The notes below the pieces were generated by a model. That model did no database searches. It saw only the letters and a list, made by a program, of their open reading frames with translations, and was not told where the DNA came from. Position numbers and translations under genes: made by a program. Positions 15,452-25,657 of a stretch of DNA of 32,664 bases are shown in pieces. The DNA is from Acidobacteriota bacterium (GTDB lineage Bacteria; Acidobacteriota; Terriglobia; UBA7540). The stretch spans positions 218 to 32,881 of the forward strand of contig PLSX01000126.1 in NCBI GenBank assembly GCA_003165315.1. Direction: 5' to 3'. Numbering within the stretch: position 1 is the stretch's first letter; each line of letters opens with the position of its first letter.

Positions 15452-17083
15452 ATGGAGAGAAGCATTAAGAAGACGATGATGGTATTGAGTGGGTGCGCAG
15501 CGTCCATTGCGCTTGCCATGATCGCCGTGGCGTTTGCGCAGGTGCCCGGGCAATTGCCCGGACAATTGCCGGGGCAGGGGCCTGGCCCCAGCCCGGGTCC
15601 GGCGCCGCCTCCGTTCCATATTCCTCACCTGGGTCCCAAGCCGGAACGGCAAGCGCCCGAGCCTTCCACCGAGGGCCAGGTCTACATCGTTTTGTGGTTT
15701 GATACGGAAGACTATATTCTTCCGCAGAGCGACGACGCGGCCAAGCGCATTGCTGTGTTCCTGACGCAGGAAGGCATTCCCGCCACTTTCAAGGTGGTGG
15801 GTGAAAAGGCTCGCGTGCTCCAGCAGCGGCAGCGGCAGGATGTGATCACCGCTCTCGCCCAGCATGATATTGGCTATCACTCGAATTTACACAGCCAACA
15901 CCCCACGGTGGCTGAATATGAATCAAACCTCGGATGGGAAGCGGGGGTGGAAGAGTTCAACCGCCGTGAGCGCCCGGGCTTTGACGATGTTGCCCACATT
16001 TTCCGGAAGGTGCCAGTTGCGTATGGACAGCCGGGCTCGTCCTGGGCCCCACAGGTTTTCCCGGCTTTGCAAAAGTGGGGAGTGCGCGTCTACCTGGATG
16101 AAGGCAAGCAGGTGGGATTGCGCGGCCGGCCCTTTTGGTACGGCGGATTGCTGAACATCTTCAACACGCACGACGGTGAACAATTGCGCCCGGACGAGAC
16201 TTGGTCCAACCTGGACGCGGCCAAAATCCAATTCCAGGATACTTACGTCGCCCTGACCTCGCGGAAAGCGGGCGGACTCGTGAGCGTCATGTTCCATCCC
16301 TGCGAGTTTGTGCACAAGCAGTTTTGGGACGCGGCAAATTTCAGCGACGGAGCCAATCCGCCGCGCGACCAGTGGAAATTGCCCCCCATGAAAACGCCGG
16401 AGGAAACCGAGAAGGCCTTCCAGTATTTTGAAAACCTGATTCACTTCCTGAAGTCATTTCCCCGGGTCCAATTCCTTACCGCTTCCAGCGCGGCTGAGAG
16501 GTTTCGCGATCCCGCCCACACGCACGTCTTCTCCCCGTCGGAAATCGGTGTTATCGCCGGCCAGGTTGACCGTGATGTGACGTTTCAAACGGCGGACAGC
16601 TTCAACCTGAGCGCCAGCGAAGTCCTGTATGTCATCAACAAATTCCTGGCGGGAACGATCCAGCGGCAAGGGGCGGATGCCCTGGTGCTAGAGCGGACCC
16701 CTTATGGCCCCGATTCCGTTGCGGATCCTCTTGCCGCGAAACTGGTGGTGCCATGGAGTCAGGTGGCGCACACCGTGGTGGATGTGCAGGATGACATCGA
16801 AAAAACCGGACGGATCCCCAGTTCCATCTGGCTGGGCAGCCAGCCCATTCCCCCGGAAAGCTATCTAGCAGGCATTGCCCAGGCCGCCCAGGGCCTTCTG
16901 CAAAACGCTCAACCACCGGACAGCATTACTTTTCCCCCTGCCCGCCTGGCCGCCGCGGATTACGTGGCCGATGACTCCACCGACCTGTGGGACTGGGTGA
17001 TCTTCCCCCACGGCTTCCATGCCCCCAAGATGATGTCCCTCGCCAAACTCCAGGCTTGGACCCTAAAACCCGCCTCCAAATAG
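15452..17083 (+). CDS. Exported NodB-like polysaccharide deacetylase family protein
   Basis: A 543-residue protein. A signal peptide (MERSIKKTMMVLSGCAASIA, then LAMIAVAFA) is followed by a Pro/Gly/Gln-rich linker with PGQL repeats (about residues 30-55). The NodB homology region begins with YIVLWFDTED, where Asp84 or Asp87 matches the catalytic/metal Asp of motif 1. Motif 2 is H143-SNL-H147, the metal-binding HxxxH. Later blocks (APQVFPALQKWGVRVYLDEG, MFHPCEFVH) fit the C-terminal motifs only loosely. The family removes acetyl groups from cell-wall or extracellular sugars; other members act on non-sugar amides. Residues 350-543 form an extra region with no recognised domain. ATG 15452 is preferred over GTG 15443. 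The nonamer array forms the sequence just upstream. Confidence 0.78.
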   Translation: MERSIKKTMMVLSGCAASIALAMIAVAFAQVPGQLPGQLPGQGPGPSPGPAPPPFHIPHLGPKPERQAPEPSTEGQVYIVLWFDTEDYILPQSDDAAKRIAVFLTQEGIPATFKVVGEKARVLQQRQRQDVITALAQHDIGYHSNLHSQHPTVAEYESNLGWEAGVEEFNRRERPGFDDVAHIFRKVPVAYGQPGSSWAPQVFPALQKWGVRVYLDEGKQVGLRGRPFWYGGLLNIFNTHDGEQLRPDETWSNLDAAKIQFQDTYVALTSRKAGGLVSVMFHPCEFVHKQFWDAANFSDGANPPRDQWKLPPMKTPEETEKAFQYFENLIHFLKSFPRVQFLTASSAAERFRDPAHTHVFSPSEIGVIAGQVDRDVTFQTADSFNLSASEVLYVINKFLAGTIQRQGADALVLERTPYGPDSVADPLAAKLVVPWSQVAHTVVDVQDDIEKTGRIPSSIWLGSQPIPPESYLAGIAQAAQGLLQNAQPPDSITFPPARLAAADYVADDSTDLWDWVIFPHGFHAPKMMSLAKLQAWTLKPASK

Positions 17084-17449
17084 CGATGAATTCAGGGAAA
17101 TTCATCCGCGAATTTCCAAATGGTTCTCTCGTCGTTCGATAAGTTGATCCGTAATGTTGAATAGGTAACACTTCCCCTACAGAAATAGGGAGACATCCTA
17201 TGATTTTTCATATTGCGAGATAGTCTGCGCTGTACTTCTCCAACCTTTCCCATTTAGAATCATATCCTTGAGTTTTCAGCTGTATTTGGCTTTAATCTTG
17301 CGACAATATGGCTCTGAGGCTCTCTACCTTTCTTTATTCTCTAGCGACGTGAAGGATTTTAGGAAGCCGTCCTTTGATTCCTAGTGCTCGGTGGAGGGTG
17401 GAAGGATAGGGTGAGTAGCTTGTCAAGACACATAAATTGGGGAGGAATT
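17084..17449. other. Leader/intergenic region upstream of receptor 2
   Basis: No gene is seen. TTAGAATCAT at 17254-17263 and TTGCGA at 17298-17303 recur in the leader of receptor 3 (21270-21279 and 21366-21371), suggesting common ancestry or a shared regulatory site. A strong GGGGAGGA ribosome site at 17439-17446 precedes the ATG. Confidence 0.4.
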
Positions 17450-20400
17450 ATGCAAATGCGCCCGGCTTTGAAATCAATAATTGGGGGGGGAGTGCTTTTC
17501 CTTTTTTCGATCCTGCTTCCCGCCGTGTTTCATCCAAGCGAAGCGTGGGCGCAGAATTCGACGGTAACCGGTACAGTGGTGGATTCCTCCGGAGCCTCGG
17601 TTCCCGGAGCCTCGGTGAAAGCACGTAATAGCGGTACGGGCATCGAAAGTGCCGTCTTGACAAACGGGGCAGGGGTTTACCGAATTAATATGCCTCCAGG
17701 AATTTACGACGTCAAAGTCACAAAAGCCGATTTTAAGGTGGCGGAATTCAGTGGAATTACCCTCAATATTGGACAGACCTTGACCCTGAATTTCTCCTTG
17801 GAAATCGGGTCGGTCACCCAGGTGGTTGAAGTCAGCGGCCAAACCTTGGCGCCGATCGATCTTGAGAGTGGGCAGATCAGCAATGTTGTGGACCAGAGCC
17901 GCATTATCGACATGCCTCTTATTACGCGGGATCCCTATTCACTCGTGCTCCTGAGCCCCGGGGTCATTCAGAGCAACTCGGGGTTGGGCGGATTTTCCGC
18001 CAACGGGACTCGCGAGAGGAACAACAACTTTCTTCTGGATGGAATTGATAATAACGACACCGACGTGCCAGGAATTGCCAGTGGATTGAACCCCCTGAAT
18101 CCGGATTCCACCCAGGAATTTCGCGTCATCACCAACAACTTCTCCGCGGAGTACGGCCGCAACAATGGCGCGATCATCGATGTCATCACCAAGAGCGGCA
18201 CCAACGATATCCACGGCGATGCGTACTGGTTCGGGCGGTACGACGTAACCGGAGCGCGCGACTTCTTCAATCATCAGCCTGACACTCCCAAGAACCCGTA
18301 TGAACGCAATATCTTCGGCGCTTCGGCCGGCGGACCCATCCGCAAAGATAAGACCTTCTGGTTTGCCAATTATGAGGGCGATCGTTTTATCACCACCCTG
18401 ACGAATGTCAGCAGTGTTCCCAACGCCGCTTTTCGCACGGGCAAATTCAACGCCGTGGAAGGGAATCAAACCATCCCCATTGACGTCAGCACTCCCACCT
18501 CTGCCAATAACGGCATTGGCTTCGCGCTTGACCCGACAATTCAAAAGATCCTGTCTTATTACCCGATGCCCAATGGCCCGGCTGTCGATAGCGCTGTGAG
18601 CCAATATTTTTTCCCGAGTTCAGATAAATCGACGCAAGATAACTTCACCGTCAAAATCGATCACCATATTGGTGACCGGAATACGCTGAGCGGGCGTTAT
18701 GCTTTCGTGCGCTACGATGACCCCAATGATGGTGCCAGCAACTTTCTGCCCGGGGATCTTGGTTCCATAGCCACCTTCCAGCGCACCCAGAATATGGGTC
18801 TGAATTGGACGTCAACGCTCCGGCCCAACTTGGTGAATGAGCTGCACGTTGGGGGAAACCGAACTCACGACCCGTTTTATTGCGAGGGGACGAGTGTTTT
18901 CAATAGCGTAGGAGGTTTGGATCCCTTCGGAGTGGGTTCGGATTATGCCCTCAGCGATCCCTTTGGGGGTGGCGCATCGGGTTTTGGTTGCGGCGGTCTG
19001 GGGGATTCCAACGGACAAGACCGGTATACGGGGACTTACCAAATTCTTGAAGGCCTGAGCTGGGTTCGCGGTACTCACTCCATGAAGTTTGGATTTGAGG
19101 GCCGCGATATTTACTCAAATTCCTATGACGGTTTTGGCTCTCGGACCTCAATCTCCTTCGCTCCGGAGTACGACTTTGGGTTTGGGGTTCTGCAAGGCCC
19201 CGATAGTGCAGCGGCGGCTGTGAATGACCCCATCCTGAACGATGAAGTGGCTATGCTGCTGGGGTTCGTCTCCTCACAAAGCCAGAGCCAGTTTTTTAAC
19301 TCGAAGAGCGTCCGCACCAGCAATGATCAACGAGGTTTCCGCCAAAAGGAGTTTGCATTCTATGGCGAGGACTCTTGGAAGGTCCGGTCAAACTTGACCT
19401 TTAGTTACGGGTTGCGCTGGGAATACTATGGCGTGCCCTACGAGGTCCAAAACAATTTCTCCAACCTCTTCGCTGATCCCAGCGGCCAGGCCCCGTTCAC
19501 TTTTAGCATCGTCGGGCCGGGTGCAAGCCGCCCCGCGTGGGCCAATGAGTATTCGAATTTTGAGCCACGAGTGGGTTTTGCCTGGGATCCCTTCAAGAAT
19601 GGGAAGACTTCCATCCGCGCCGCCTACGGTATTTTCCATGACCGGCCCTTTGGAAATCTCTTTGAAAACGCCCGCGGGAACCCACCATTCAACCAGTCTT
19701 TTGGCATCTATCCTGAAGCCCCGTTGACAGGACTTCCTGCCCCAAGCACGCTACCTACCTCAGCCACGATTAACAATTTTAACCCTGAAACCGGAACCGG
19801 GGGGTTCACTTTCCCTGACTTGTTCGACCCGAACTTCCGCACCCCCTACAGCCAGAATTGGAATTTTGGCATCCAGAGGCAACTTACCGACTCCCTGACT
19901 CTTGAAGTCAACTACGTCGGAGTGCGCGGCCTCCGCCTGTTCCGAGTTGTGGACGGCAACCCGCCCCAACCCAATCTGCTGGCGGCGTTGGAAGCGTATT
20001 GCAAAACTCCCGGCAATGCTTACGGCTGCGTGGATTCGGCCACCCAATCAACCCTCACGGGGTATGCTCTCTGGGTGGGGTACGAATATGGCCTCCTGCC
20101 CTTCGATGCGGTCAATAATACCGCCTTCGAAGATCCGAGTGGAACTCCCGGCGCAGATTTGAACAAGTCCATTGCCCAATCGTACTACAACGGCCTTCAG
20201 GTGAACGTAACCCAGCGGTTGTCTCATGGCGTCCAAGTCCAGGGAGCATACACCTGGTCGCATGCCGACGACGGTGCTTCCGACCCTCTCGTCCCCGCTG
20301 CGGGCAATCGCGCCCTCCCCCGCAATTCTTTCAATCTGAAGAATGAATACGGGAACTCCGATTTCGACGTTCGCCATCGACTGTCAATCAACTTTGTGTA

Positions 20401-20923
20401 CCAACCCAACCTGGGGCGTGGCCGCGGGTATTTGAATCAGGGCGCAGTGGGGAGATTGATGGAAGGCTGGGAACTTAGCGGGATCACAACATTCCAAACT
20501 GGCCTGCCTTTCGACATTTTCGGCTACCGGGAAAACCAGCACACCGGTCTCTCCGACCGCGGTGAGTTGATCGGCAACCCCGCCATTCCCGCCAACCACC
20601 CCCGCCAGCAAACGGGGCCGCCTTTGAGCGCCTTTGGGCTGCCGGATTACGATACCGCTTCCAACCTGGGACGAAACCGGTTCTATGGCCCCGGAATAAA
20701 CAACTGGAATGTGGCGCTGATGAAGGACCAAAGTGTAACTGAACGCGTCAAACTACAACTTCGCTTCGAGTTCTACAACCTCTTCAACCGCGTACAGTTT
20801 AGTCAGCCGGACAACGCCATGAGCGATACCGGAACCTTTGGCACCTCGTCTTCCCAGGTCGGGCAGCCCGACGGCACCACCGGAGCCCGGCAAATTCAGT
20901 TTGCATTGAAGCTTATCTTTTAG
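17450..20923 (+). CDS. Oar-like TonB-dependent receptor 2
   Basis: A 1157-residue outer-membrane receptor. The signal peptide spans about residues 1-35 (GGGVLFLFSILLPAVFHP to AWAQ). Next comes a carboxypeptidase-regulatory-like domain (STVTGTVVDSSGASVPGASV), and then a plug-like region: IDMPLITRDPYSLVLLSPGV, FSANGTRERNNNFLLDGIDN and AEYGRNNGAIIDVITKSGTN. The barrel ends with LKLIF. I chose the ATG at 17450 because GGGGAGGA lies four bases upstream; the frame is open 66 bp further upstream without a better start. It is the first of three tandem receptors but is followed by its own terminator (20955-20984), so it is likely transcribed alone. Plug wording differs from receptors 1, 3 and 4, so these are diverged paralogues and not recent copies. 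Confidence 0.92.
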   Translation: MQMRPALKSIIGGGVLFLFSILLPAVFHPSEAWAQNSTVTGTVVDSSGASVPGASVKARNSGTGIESAVLTNGAGVYRINMPPGIYDVKVTKADFKVAEFSGITLNIGQTLTLNFSLEIGSVTQVVEVSGQTLAPIDLESGQISNVVDQSRIIDMPLITRDPYSLVLLSPGVIQSNSGLGGFSANGTRERNNNFLLDGIDNNDTDVPGIASGLNPLNPDSTQEFRVITNNFSAEYGRNNGAIIDVITKSGTNDIHGDAYWFGRYDVTGARDFFNHQPDTPKNPYERNIFGASAGGPIRKDKTFWFANYEGDRFITTLTNVSSVPNAAFRTGKFNAVEGNQTIPIDVSTPTSANNGIGFALDPTIQKILSYYPMPNGPAVDSAVSQYFFPSSDKSTQDNFTVKIDHHIGDRNTLSGRYAFVRYDDPNDGASNFLPGDLGSIATFQRTQNMGLNWTSTLRPNLVNELHVGGNRTHDPFYCEGTSVFNSVGGLDPFGVGSDYALSDPFGGGASGFGCGGLGDSNGQDRYTGTYQILEGLSWVRGTHSMKFGFEGRDIYSNSYDGFGSRTSISFAPEYDFGFGVLQGPDSAAAAVNDPILNDEVAMLLGFVSSQSQSQFFNSKSVRTSNDQRGFRQKEFAFYGEDSWKVRSNLTFSYGLRWEYYGVPYEVQNNFSNLFADPSGQAPFTFSIVGPGASRPAWANEYSNFEPRVGFAWDPFKNGKTSIRAAYGIFHDRPFGNLFENARGNPPFNQSFGIYPEAPLTGLPAPSTLPTSATINNFNPETGTGGFTFPDLFDPNFRTPYSQNWNFGIQRQLTDSLTLEVNYVGVRGLRLFRVVDGNPPQPNLLAALEAYCKTPGNAYGCVDSATQSTLTGYALWVGYEYGLLPFDAVNNTAFEDPSGTPGADLNKSIAQSYYNGLQVNVTQRLSHGVQVQGAYTWSHADDGASDPLVPAAGNRALPRNSFNLKNEYGNSDFDVRHRLSINFVYQPNLGRGRGYLNQGAVGRLMEGWELSGITTFQTGLPFDIFGYRENQHTGLSDRGELIGNPAIPANHPRQQTGPPLSAFGLPDYDTASNLGRNRFYGPGINNWNVALMKDQSVTERVKLQLRFEFYNLFNRVQFSQPDNAMSDTGTFGTSSSQVGQPDGTTGARQIQFALKLIF

Positions 20924-20954
20924 TTGCGCAGAGTACACACGAATACCGAATACT

Positions 20955-20989
20955 AAGGGGCGTCCTGGTGGTTGGGCGCCCTTTTTTTT
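20955..20989 (+). terminator. Rho-independent terminator after receptor 2
   Basis: An 11-bp stem (20955-20965 with 20974-20984, two G-T pairs) with an 8-nt loop, running into a T tract at 20982-20989. Confidence 0.88.
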
Positions 20990-21480
20990 CTTTTCAGCCA
21001 AGGCATTCGGCTCCCCCAAAAATCATCTCCGGGGTTGTCCCGGAATTGAATTATTGCGCATCTATGTTGTGGCGCCGGTGGGGACCCTCGCGCAACAGCA
21101 CGACAAATTGTCGGCACAGTCGACCATCCCCCCGTTTCCTCATCTCGCAGTGGGAAATCCACACTAATTGCGGTAACAATGTCAGTCTTTTTTGAGGGGT
21201 GATGTGAAATTCACCACATCCATATTTATTACAGAAACGTTACGATGGCATAATCCGAATCATCCCTTATTAGAATCATTAGCTTACGCCCTGAGACAGT
21301 TTGGCCGTAAGCTTGCGTGCAATTTTTTCTGAATCGTTGGGACCCAGTTTTAACTCCTTTTTATGTTGCGAGAATCTGTGGGACTTATTTTTCATTTCTT
21401 AGCGCACGGCAATTTCTCAAGGACCGTGCCAACACCATCGACTCTTCTGTTTTGCGAAAGCCTACTCTTGTGGAGGTAGT
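20990..21480. other. Intergenic leader upstream of receptor 3
   Basis: About 490 bp without a convincing gene. It contains TTAGAATCAT at 21270-21279 and TTGCGA at 21366-21371, shared with the receptor 2 leader. The short inverted repeat GTGAA/TTCAC around 21205-21219 is the only structure seen. The ribosome site GGAGGT precedes the ATG. Confidence 0.4.
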
Positions 21481-24400
21481 ATGCGAACTCGTCTAAGAAT
21501 CAGTGATTTTCTCTTAACAGCGCTATTGGGCTTGTTTCTGGCCACCTGTGCTTTTGGGCAGCACGGCACGGGTGCGGTAACCGGCACGCTGACTGACCCT
21601 ACGGGGGCAGTGGTTCCCGGGGCCACGGCAACACTGATCAATACCCAGACGGGGGTACAAAAATCCGCCGAGACCAACGCTGCGGGTATTTACCGCTTCG
21701 ACTTTGTCGAGGTTGGCTCCTACAACCTGCGGATTGCCGCCAAGGGCTTTGCCGATTATGAATGGGATGGCTTGATTGTAACCGTGGGGCAAACGGTGAC
21801 CCACAACATTGCCCTGGAGTTGGGCAAGACGGGAACCATCGTGACGGTGGAAGCCGAAGGCGTGCAGATGGTGAACACCGCCAACGCGGAAATCTCCTCC
21901 CTGATTGGCCAAAATACCATCCAGAATCTCCCCCTGGAAGTTCGCGACGCCACAATTTTTGTGAACCTGGTGCCCGGTTCGGTGCCCAGCGATTTCAACG
22001 CCTCCACCCGCGGCGCCTCCATCAACGGCATGCGCGGAGGCATGGGCAACTTTATGGTGGATGGCAGCGACAATAATGACTACGGCCAGGGCGGCCGTAC
22101 CAAGAACGGCTTGGGAACGATTCCCGGCGGTCTGGTGGGCATCTCCCCCGACGCCGTGCAGGAATTCCGGGTGGTCACGAATGACTTTTCCGCGGAGTAT
22201 GGGCGGTCGGGCGGCTTTGTTACCGACCTGGTGACCAAGTCCGGAACCAACCAGATCCATGGTTCGGCGTTTGAGTACAACCGCAATTCCGCGACGACTT
22301 CGAATGACTTTTTCTCCAATAAGTTCGGTTTGCATGACAAACTCATCCGCAATCAATTTGGCGGATCGCTGGGTGGCCCCATTAAGAAAGATAAAATGTT
22401 TATTTTTGGCGCCGTTGAGTGGCAGCGCCTCCGCACGGGTTCGCCTTACACTGCCGACAGCTTCACGTCGCAGTACCTCGACTTTGTCGATAGCGGCGCG
22501 CTGGCCACCTTCACCAATGCGGCTGGCGACACCGCTTTGAATTGCACCAGTCCCTCGGTTCCCGGTTGCTCGCTGGGCCCGATCTTTAAGCAACTCAACT
22601 CCAAGTATCCGATCCCCCTGGCGACTTCGGGCTTTACCAATACCAGCAGCAGCCCGATTCTATCCGATGCCAATGGAAACCCGTTGGTCTACCCGGTAGC
22701 GATGTTTGGGCAGATGACCTACCTTCAGAACGCCATCCTTAACGAATTCCGGCCTGATGTTCGTTTCGATTACAACATCGACAGCAAGGATGTGCTCACG
22801 GTCCATTACGCTGTGGACGATTACCCGGAAACACAAACCGGCGCCGGCGGCGACTTCAATAATCCTGCCTTTCCCAGCGTCGATGTGAGCAGGGCTCAAG
22901 GTGGCGGCCTGACCTGGACCCACACCCTTTCGCCCAACATGGTGAACGAGGCGAAATTCAGCTACCTGCGCAGTCACGCTGCGTTCCCATGCACGGACTG
23001 CAATATCCCCAGCATTGGGACTGCCGACAACCTGGGACTGGGCTTTGGCAGCAGTAGCGCTCTACCTCAATTCTTTACTGAGAACACTTTCCAGTGGCTG
23101 GATAACCTCTCCATCAGTCATGGGAAGCATACGTTCAAGATGGGGGGCGAATACCGCCGGACGCGGAATGGTTCGGAGTTTGACGCCGACGCCAACGGGT
23201 TCTATTACATGTGGGACACGGAAGACCTGTTGACCGACGGCGCCATCGGTGACAACGCTGGTGCAGGCATGGACTATTACGCTGAGGCCTCCGTGAATCC
23301 TTCTTCGCCCACACCGGCTTACCCGGAGTACTATCGCGGGTACAGGGCGAATGAGTATGGCTTTTATGGCGAAGACGCCATCAAAGCCAGCAAAAACCTG
23401 ACGATCACACTGGGCCTGCGTTACGACTATTTTGGCGTGCCGCACAACTTCCGGCCCAACTACGACTCCAACCTATACGATGGCTCCCCCCTCTACAACC
23501 AGTGCAAACTTAATGCTGCGGGCAAGACGGTTTGCTTCCCCGGCGACACGGCTGCATTGCCGGGTGGCGCCACTTTGGTCAGCAACAATCCCTATTACCC
23601 CATCAACCCCTACACCGCCTCCATTTTCAGCGGCCAATTCGTGATTAAGAACAGCGACGTTTGGAACCCGGATACCAATAACTTCGCTCCTCGTTTGGGT
23701 GTGGCTTGGGATATATTTGGCGACCAGAAGACGATTCTGCGGTTTGGCGGCGGCATTTTTTACGATCGCCTGTACAACAACGTGTTTGAGAACATGCGGT
23801 TCAATGGTCCCCTCTTTGCCTTCGCGGAACCGGGATTGTTGACCAACGGGACTGTCCAAGGCCCATATTCCACTCCGGGCTTCTATTCGACCCCGATTAA
23901 TATCGCCAACTTTGCCCCCTTTGCCGGCACCCCTTCGGCGCGGCAGATGGATTCCAACACCGTGGCGGCGTATGACGAACAGATCAACGTTGATCTCCAA
24001 CGCCAGTTCGGAAGCAACTGGCTGTTGGACGCTGCCTATGTGGGGACTTTCGGTCACAAACTACCGGGCGTTGTGGATGTGAGCACGTTTGATGGCCGGG
24101 AAGCGCCCGGGGTATCCCATTCGCGCATTAACCCCAACCTTGGAAGTGACAATGCTCGTGCCAACTGGTTTAACTCCAACTACAGTGCGCTGCAAACGTC
24201 GCTCAGCAAGCGCTTTTCACAGGGTTTCCAGTTCAATGCCAATTACACTTATTCGCATGCGCTCGACTCTCAATCCGACGTTTTCAACGGTCGTTTTTCC
24301 ACTAACTCATCATCGCACCCCGAGGATCAATACGCGCGGTATTTGGAATATGGCAATGCCGATTTCAACCTGGCGCAGCGCTTCGTCTCCTACGGAGTTT

Positions 24401-24939
24401 GGGACCTGCCTGTGTTCAAGAACAATAAGCTGCTGGGCGGATGGTCGTATGATGCCACCTTCAGCATCCAGAGCGGTCAACCCTTCTCCGTCATTGACGG
24501 GTCATCGGACACCAACATGGACGGATATTTGGGCGACCGAGCGGAGTATTTCGGATCCGGCACTCCTATGAGCACGGTAACCCACCACTTGAGTCCAGCG
24601 GACGGTTATATCGACCCTACTCTGAAAACGAAATTTAATACTTCAGTACCAGCGGCTGGGGCACTGTGGGTGGATGGAATGATGGGGCGCAATGACATGA
24701 CAGGGCCGAAGTATGTGGGCATTGACATGTCGCTGGCCAAGAAGTTCAAAATCAACGAGCGGTTTGCCCTTAAAGTCACCGCCTCCGGATTCAACATCTT
24801 CAATCACCCGAATTTTGAGAATCCGGTCAGCGATCTTTCGAATACATCGGAGTTTGGACAATCGATCGCAACCGTCCAACCGAACAACTCTTCGAGCGGC
24901 GCTCGCGTGTTCCAATTTGCCGGCCGTCTCGACTTCTAG
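21481..24939 (+). CDS. Oar-like TonB-dependent receptor 3
   Basis: A 1152-residue outer-membrane receptor. It has a signal peptide (LLTALLGLFLATCAFGQ), a carboxypeptidase-regulatory-like domain (GAVTGTLTDPTGAVVPGATA) and a plug-like region. The plug contains IQNLPLEVRDATIFVNLVPG, MGNFMVDGSDNNDYG and AEYGRSGGFVTDLVTKSGTN. A long beta-barrel follows, ending in GRLDF. The ATG at 21481 has GGAGGT about five bases upstream, so the start is secure. It is bounded by a terminator on each side and has a 558-bp leader, indicating independent expression. Substrate is unknown; the family includes receptors for oligosaccharides and peptides, and nothing adjacent decides between them. Confidence 0.92.
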   Translation: MRTRLRISDFLLTALLGLFLATCAFGQHGTGAVTGTLTDPTGAVVPGATATLINTQTGVQKSAETNAAGIYRFDFVEVGSYNLRIAAKGFADYEWDGLIVTVGQTVTHNIALELGKTGTIVTVEAEGVQMVNTANAEISSLIGQNTIQNLPLEVRDATIFVNLVPGSVPSDFNASTRGASINGMRGGMGNFMVDGSDNNDYGQGGRTKNGLGTIPGGLVGISPDAVQEFRVVTNDFSAEYGRSGGFVTDLVTKSGTNQIHGSAFEYNRNSATTSNDFFSNKFGLHDKLIRNQFGGSLGGPIKKDKMFIFGAVEWQRLRTGSPYTADSFTSQYLDFVDSGALATFTNAAGDTALNCTSPSVPGCSLGPIFKQLNSKYPIPLATSGFTNTSSSPILSDANGNPLVYPVAMFGQMTYLQNAILNEFRPDVRFDYNIDSKDVLTVHYAVDDYPETQTGAGGDFNNPAFPSVDVSRAQGGGLTWTHTLSPNMVNEAKFSYLRSHAAFPCTDCNIPSIGTADNLGLGFGSSSALPQFFTENTFQWLDNLSISHGKHTFKMGGEYRRTRNGSEFDADANGFYYMWDTEDLLTDGAIGDNAGAGMDYYAEASVNPSSPTPAYPEYYRGYRANEYGFYGEDAIKASKNLTITLGLRYDYFGVPHNFRPNYDSNLYDGSPLYNQCKLNAAGKTVCFPGDTAALPGGATLVSNNPYYPINPYTASIFSGQFVIKNSDVWNPDTNNFAPRLGVAWDIFGDQKTILRFGGGIFYDRLYNNVFENMRFNGPLFAFAEPGLLTNGTVQGPYSTPGFYSTPINIANFAPFAGTPSARQMDSNTVAAYDEQINVDLQRQFGSNWLLDAAYVGTFGHKLPGVVDVSTFDGREAPGVSHSRINPNLGSDNARANWFNSNYSALQTSLSKRFSQGFQFNANYTYSHALDSQSDVFNGRFSTNSSSHPEDQYARYLEYGNADFNLAQRFVSYGVWDLPVFKNNKLLGGWSYDATFSIQSGQPFSVIDGSSDTNMDGYLGDRAEYFGSGTPMSTVTHHLSPADGYIDPTLKTKFNTSVPAAGALWVDGMMGRNDMTGPKYVGIDMSLAKKFKINERFALKVTASGFNIFNHPNFENPVSDLSNTSEFGQSIATVQPNNSSSGARVFQFAGRLDF

Positions 24940-24964
24940 TTTGCTTTGAATGGAGTGAAGATCC

Positions 24965-25001
24965 AAGGGCGCCCCCAAAGTTCGGGGCGCCCTTGCTTTT
25001 T
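24965..25001 (+). terminator. Rho-independent terminator after receptor 3
   Basis: A perfect 11-bp stem, AAGGGCGCCCC at 24965-24975 with its complement at 24984-24994, an 8-nt loop, then GC and a run of five T. Confidence 0.92.
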
Positions 25002-25657
25002 ATCGTAAGGCGTAAAGGCAAAACGCCACATGGTGGATTTACCCTCTGTTGACCTGGGAATCAATCCCAATTGTTACAATGCGATAAAAAGTCCGTTACA
25101 AAATTATGGATATGACATTTCATAGAGGCTCATGCCCCGTTGGCCGATTTGGAGATAACTTGCTAATTCTAAAAGGAATTTACCCTGAGAAAAAGGGCAG
25201 GATTGATGGCCCGTCTCGTGCTCCTAGGCAGTGTTGGGTGTGTTCATCGTAATCTCTTTGCTACAAAAGCCGTTTAAATCCTTAATGGGCTACTGAGATT
25301 GGGATCAGGATGAGTTTACCTCCATACCTCTTGAATGTTGCCGGAGCCTTGAACCTTTGCAAGATAGACAGGGTCCCCATCATTCGACTCGTCTCAGGAC
25401 CAGCATATTGCCGACCGGCCATTATCGCATCACCCACCCGAAAGACAGAATCGATTTCATCCCGGTCGCAAATCGTTAAGAACGGATTTACCGGGACTTC
25501 GGGGAGTTCGCGCCAGGGCGCCAGCCCGTGCCTTACGCTCTTGTTCTCAATGACATTTTGATCTCCAGTCCTCTTAGCGCCAGCAATGGGAAGGCTGAAT
25601 TGTTAGTAGGCTAGTTGTAAGTGCAAGTTGCATAGATTATATCGAGGGGAGAATACA
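25002..25657. other. Long intergenic leader upstream of receptor 4
   Basis: About 650 bp. An 83-codon open frame at 25310-25561 has no ribosome site or recognisable motif and is not accepted as a gene. CCCTGAGA near 25184 resembles a segment of the receptor 3 leader. Nothing else is clear. Confidence 0.35.

Noticed and set aside
25310..25561. 83-codon open frame in the receptor 4 leader
   Set aside because: No ribosome site, no recognisable motif, and composition unlike the neighbouring genes.
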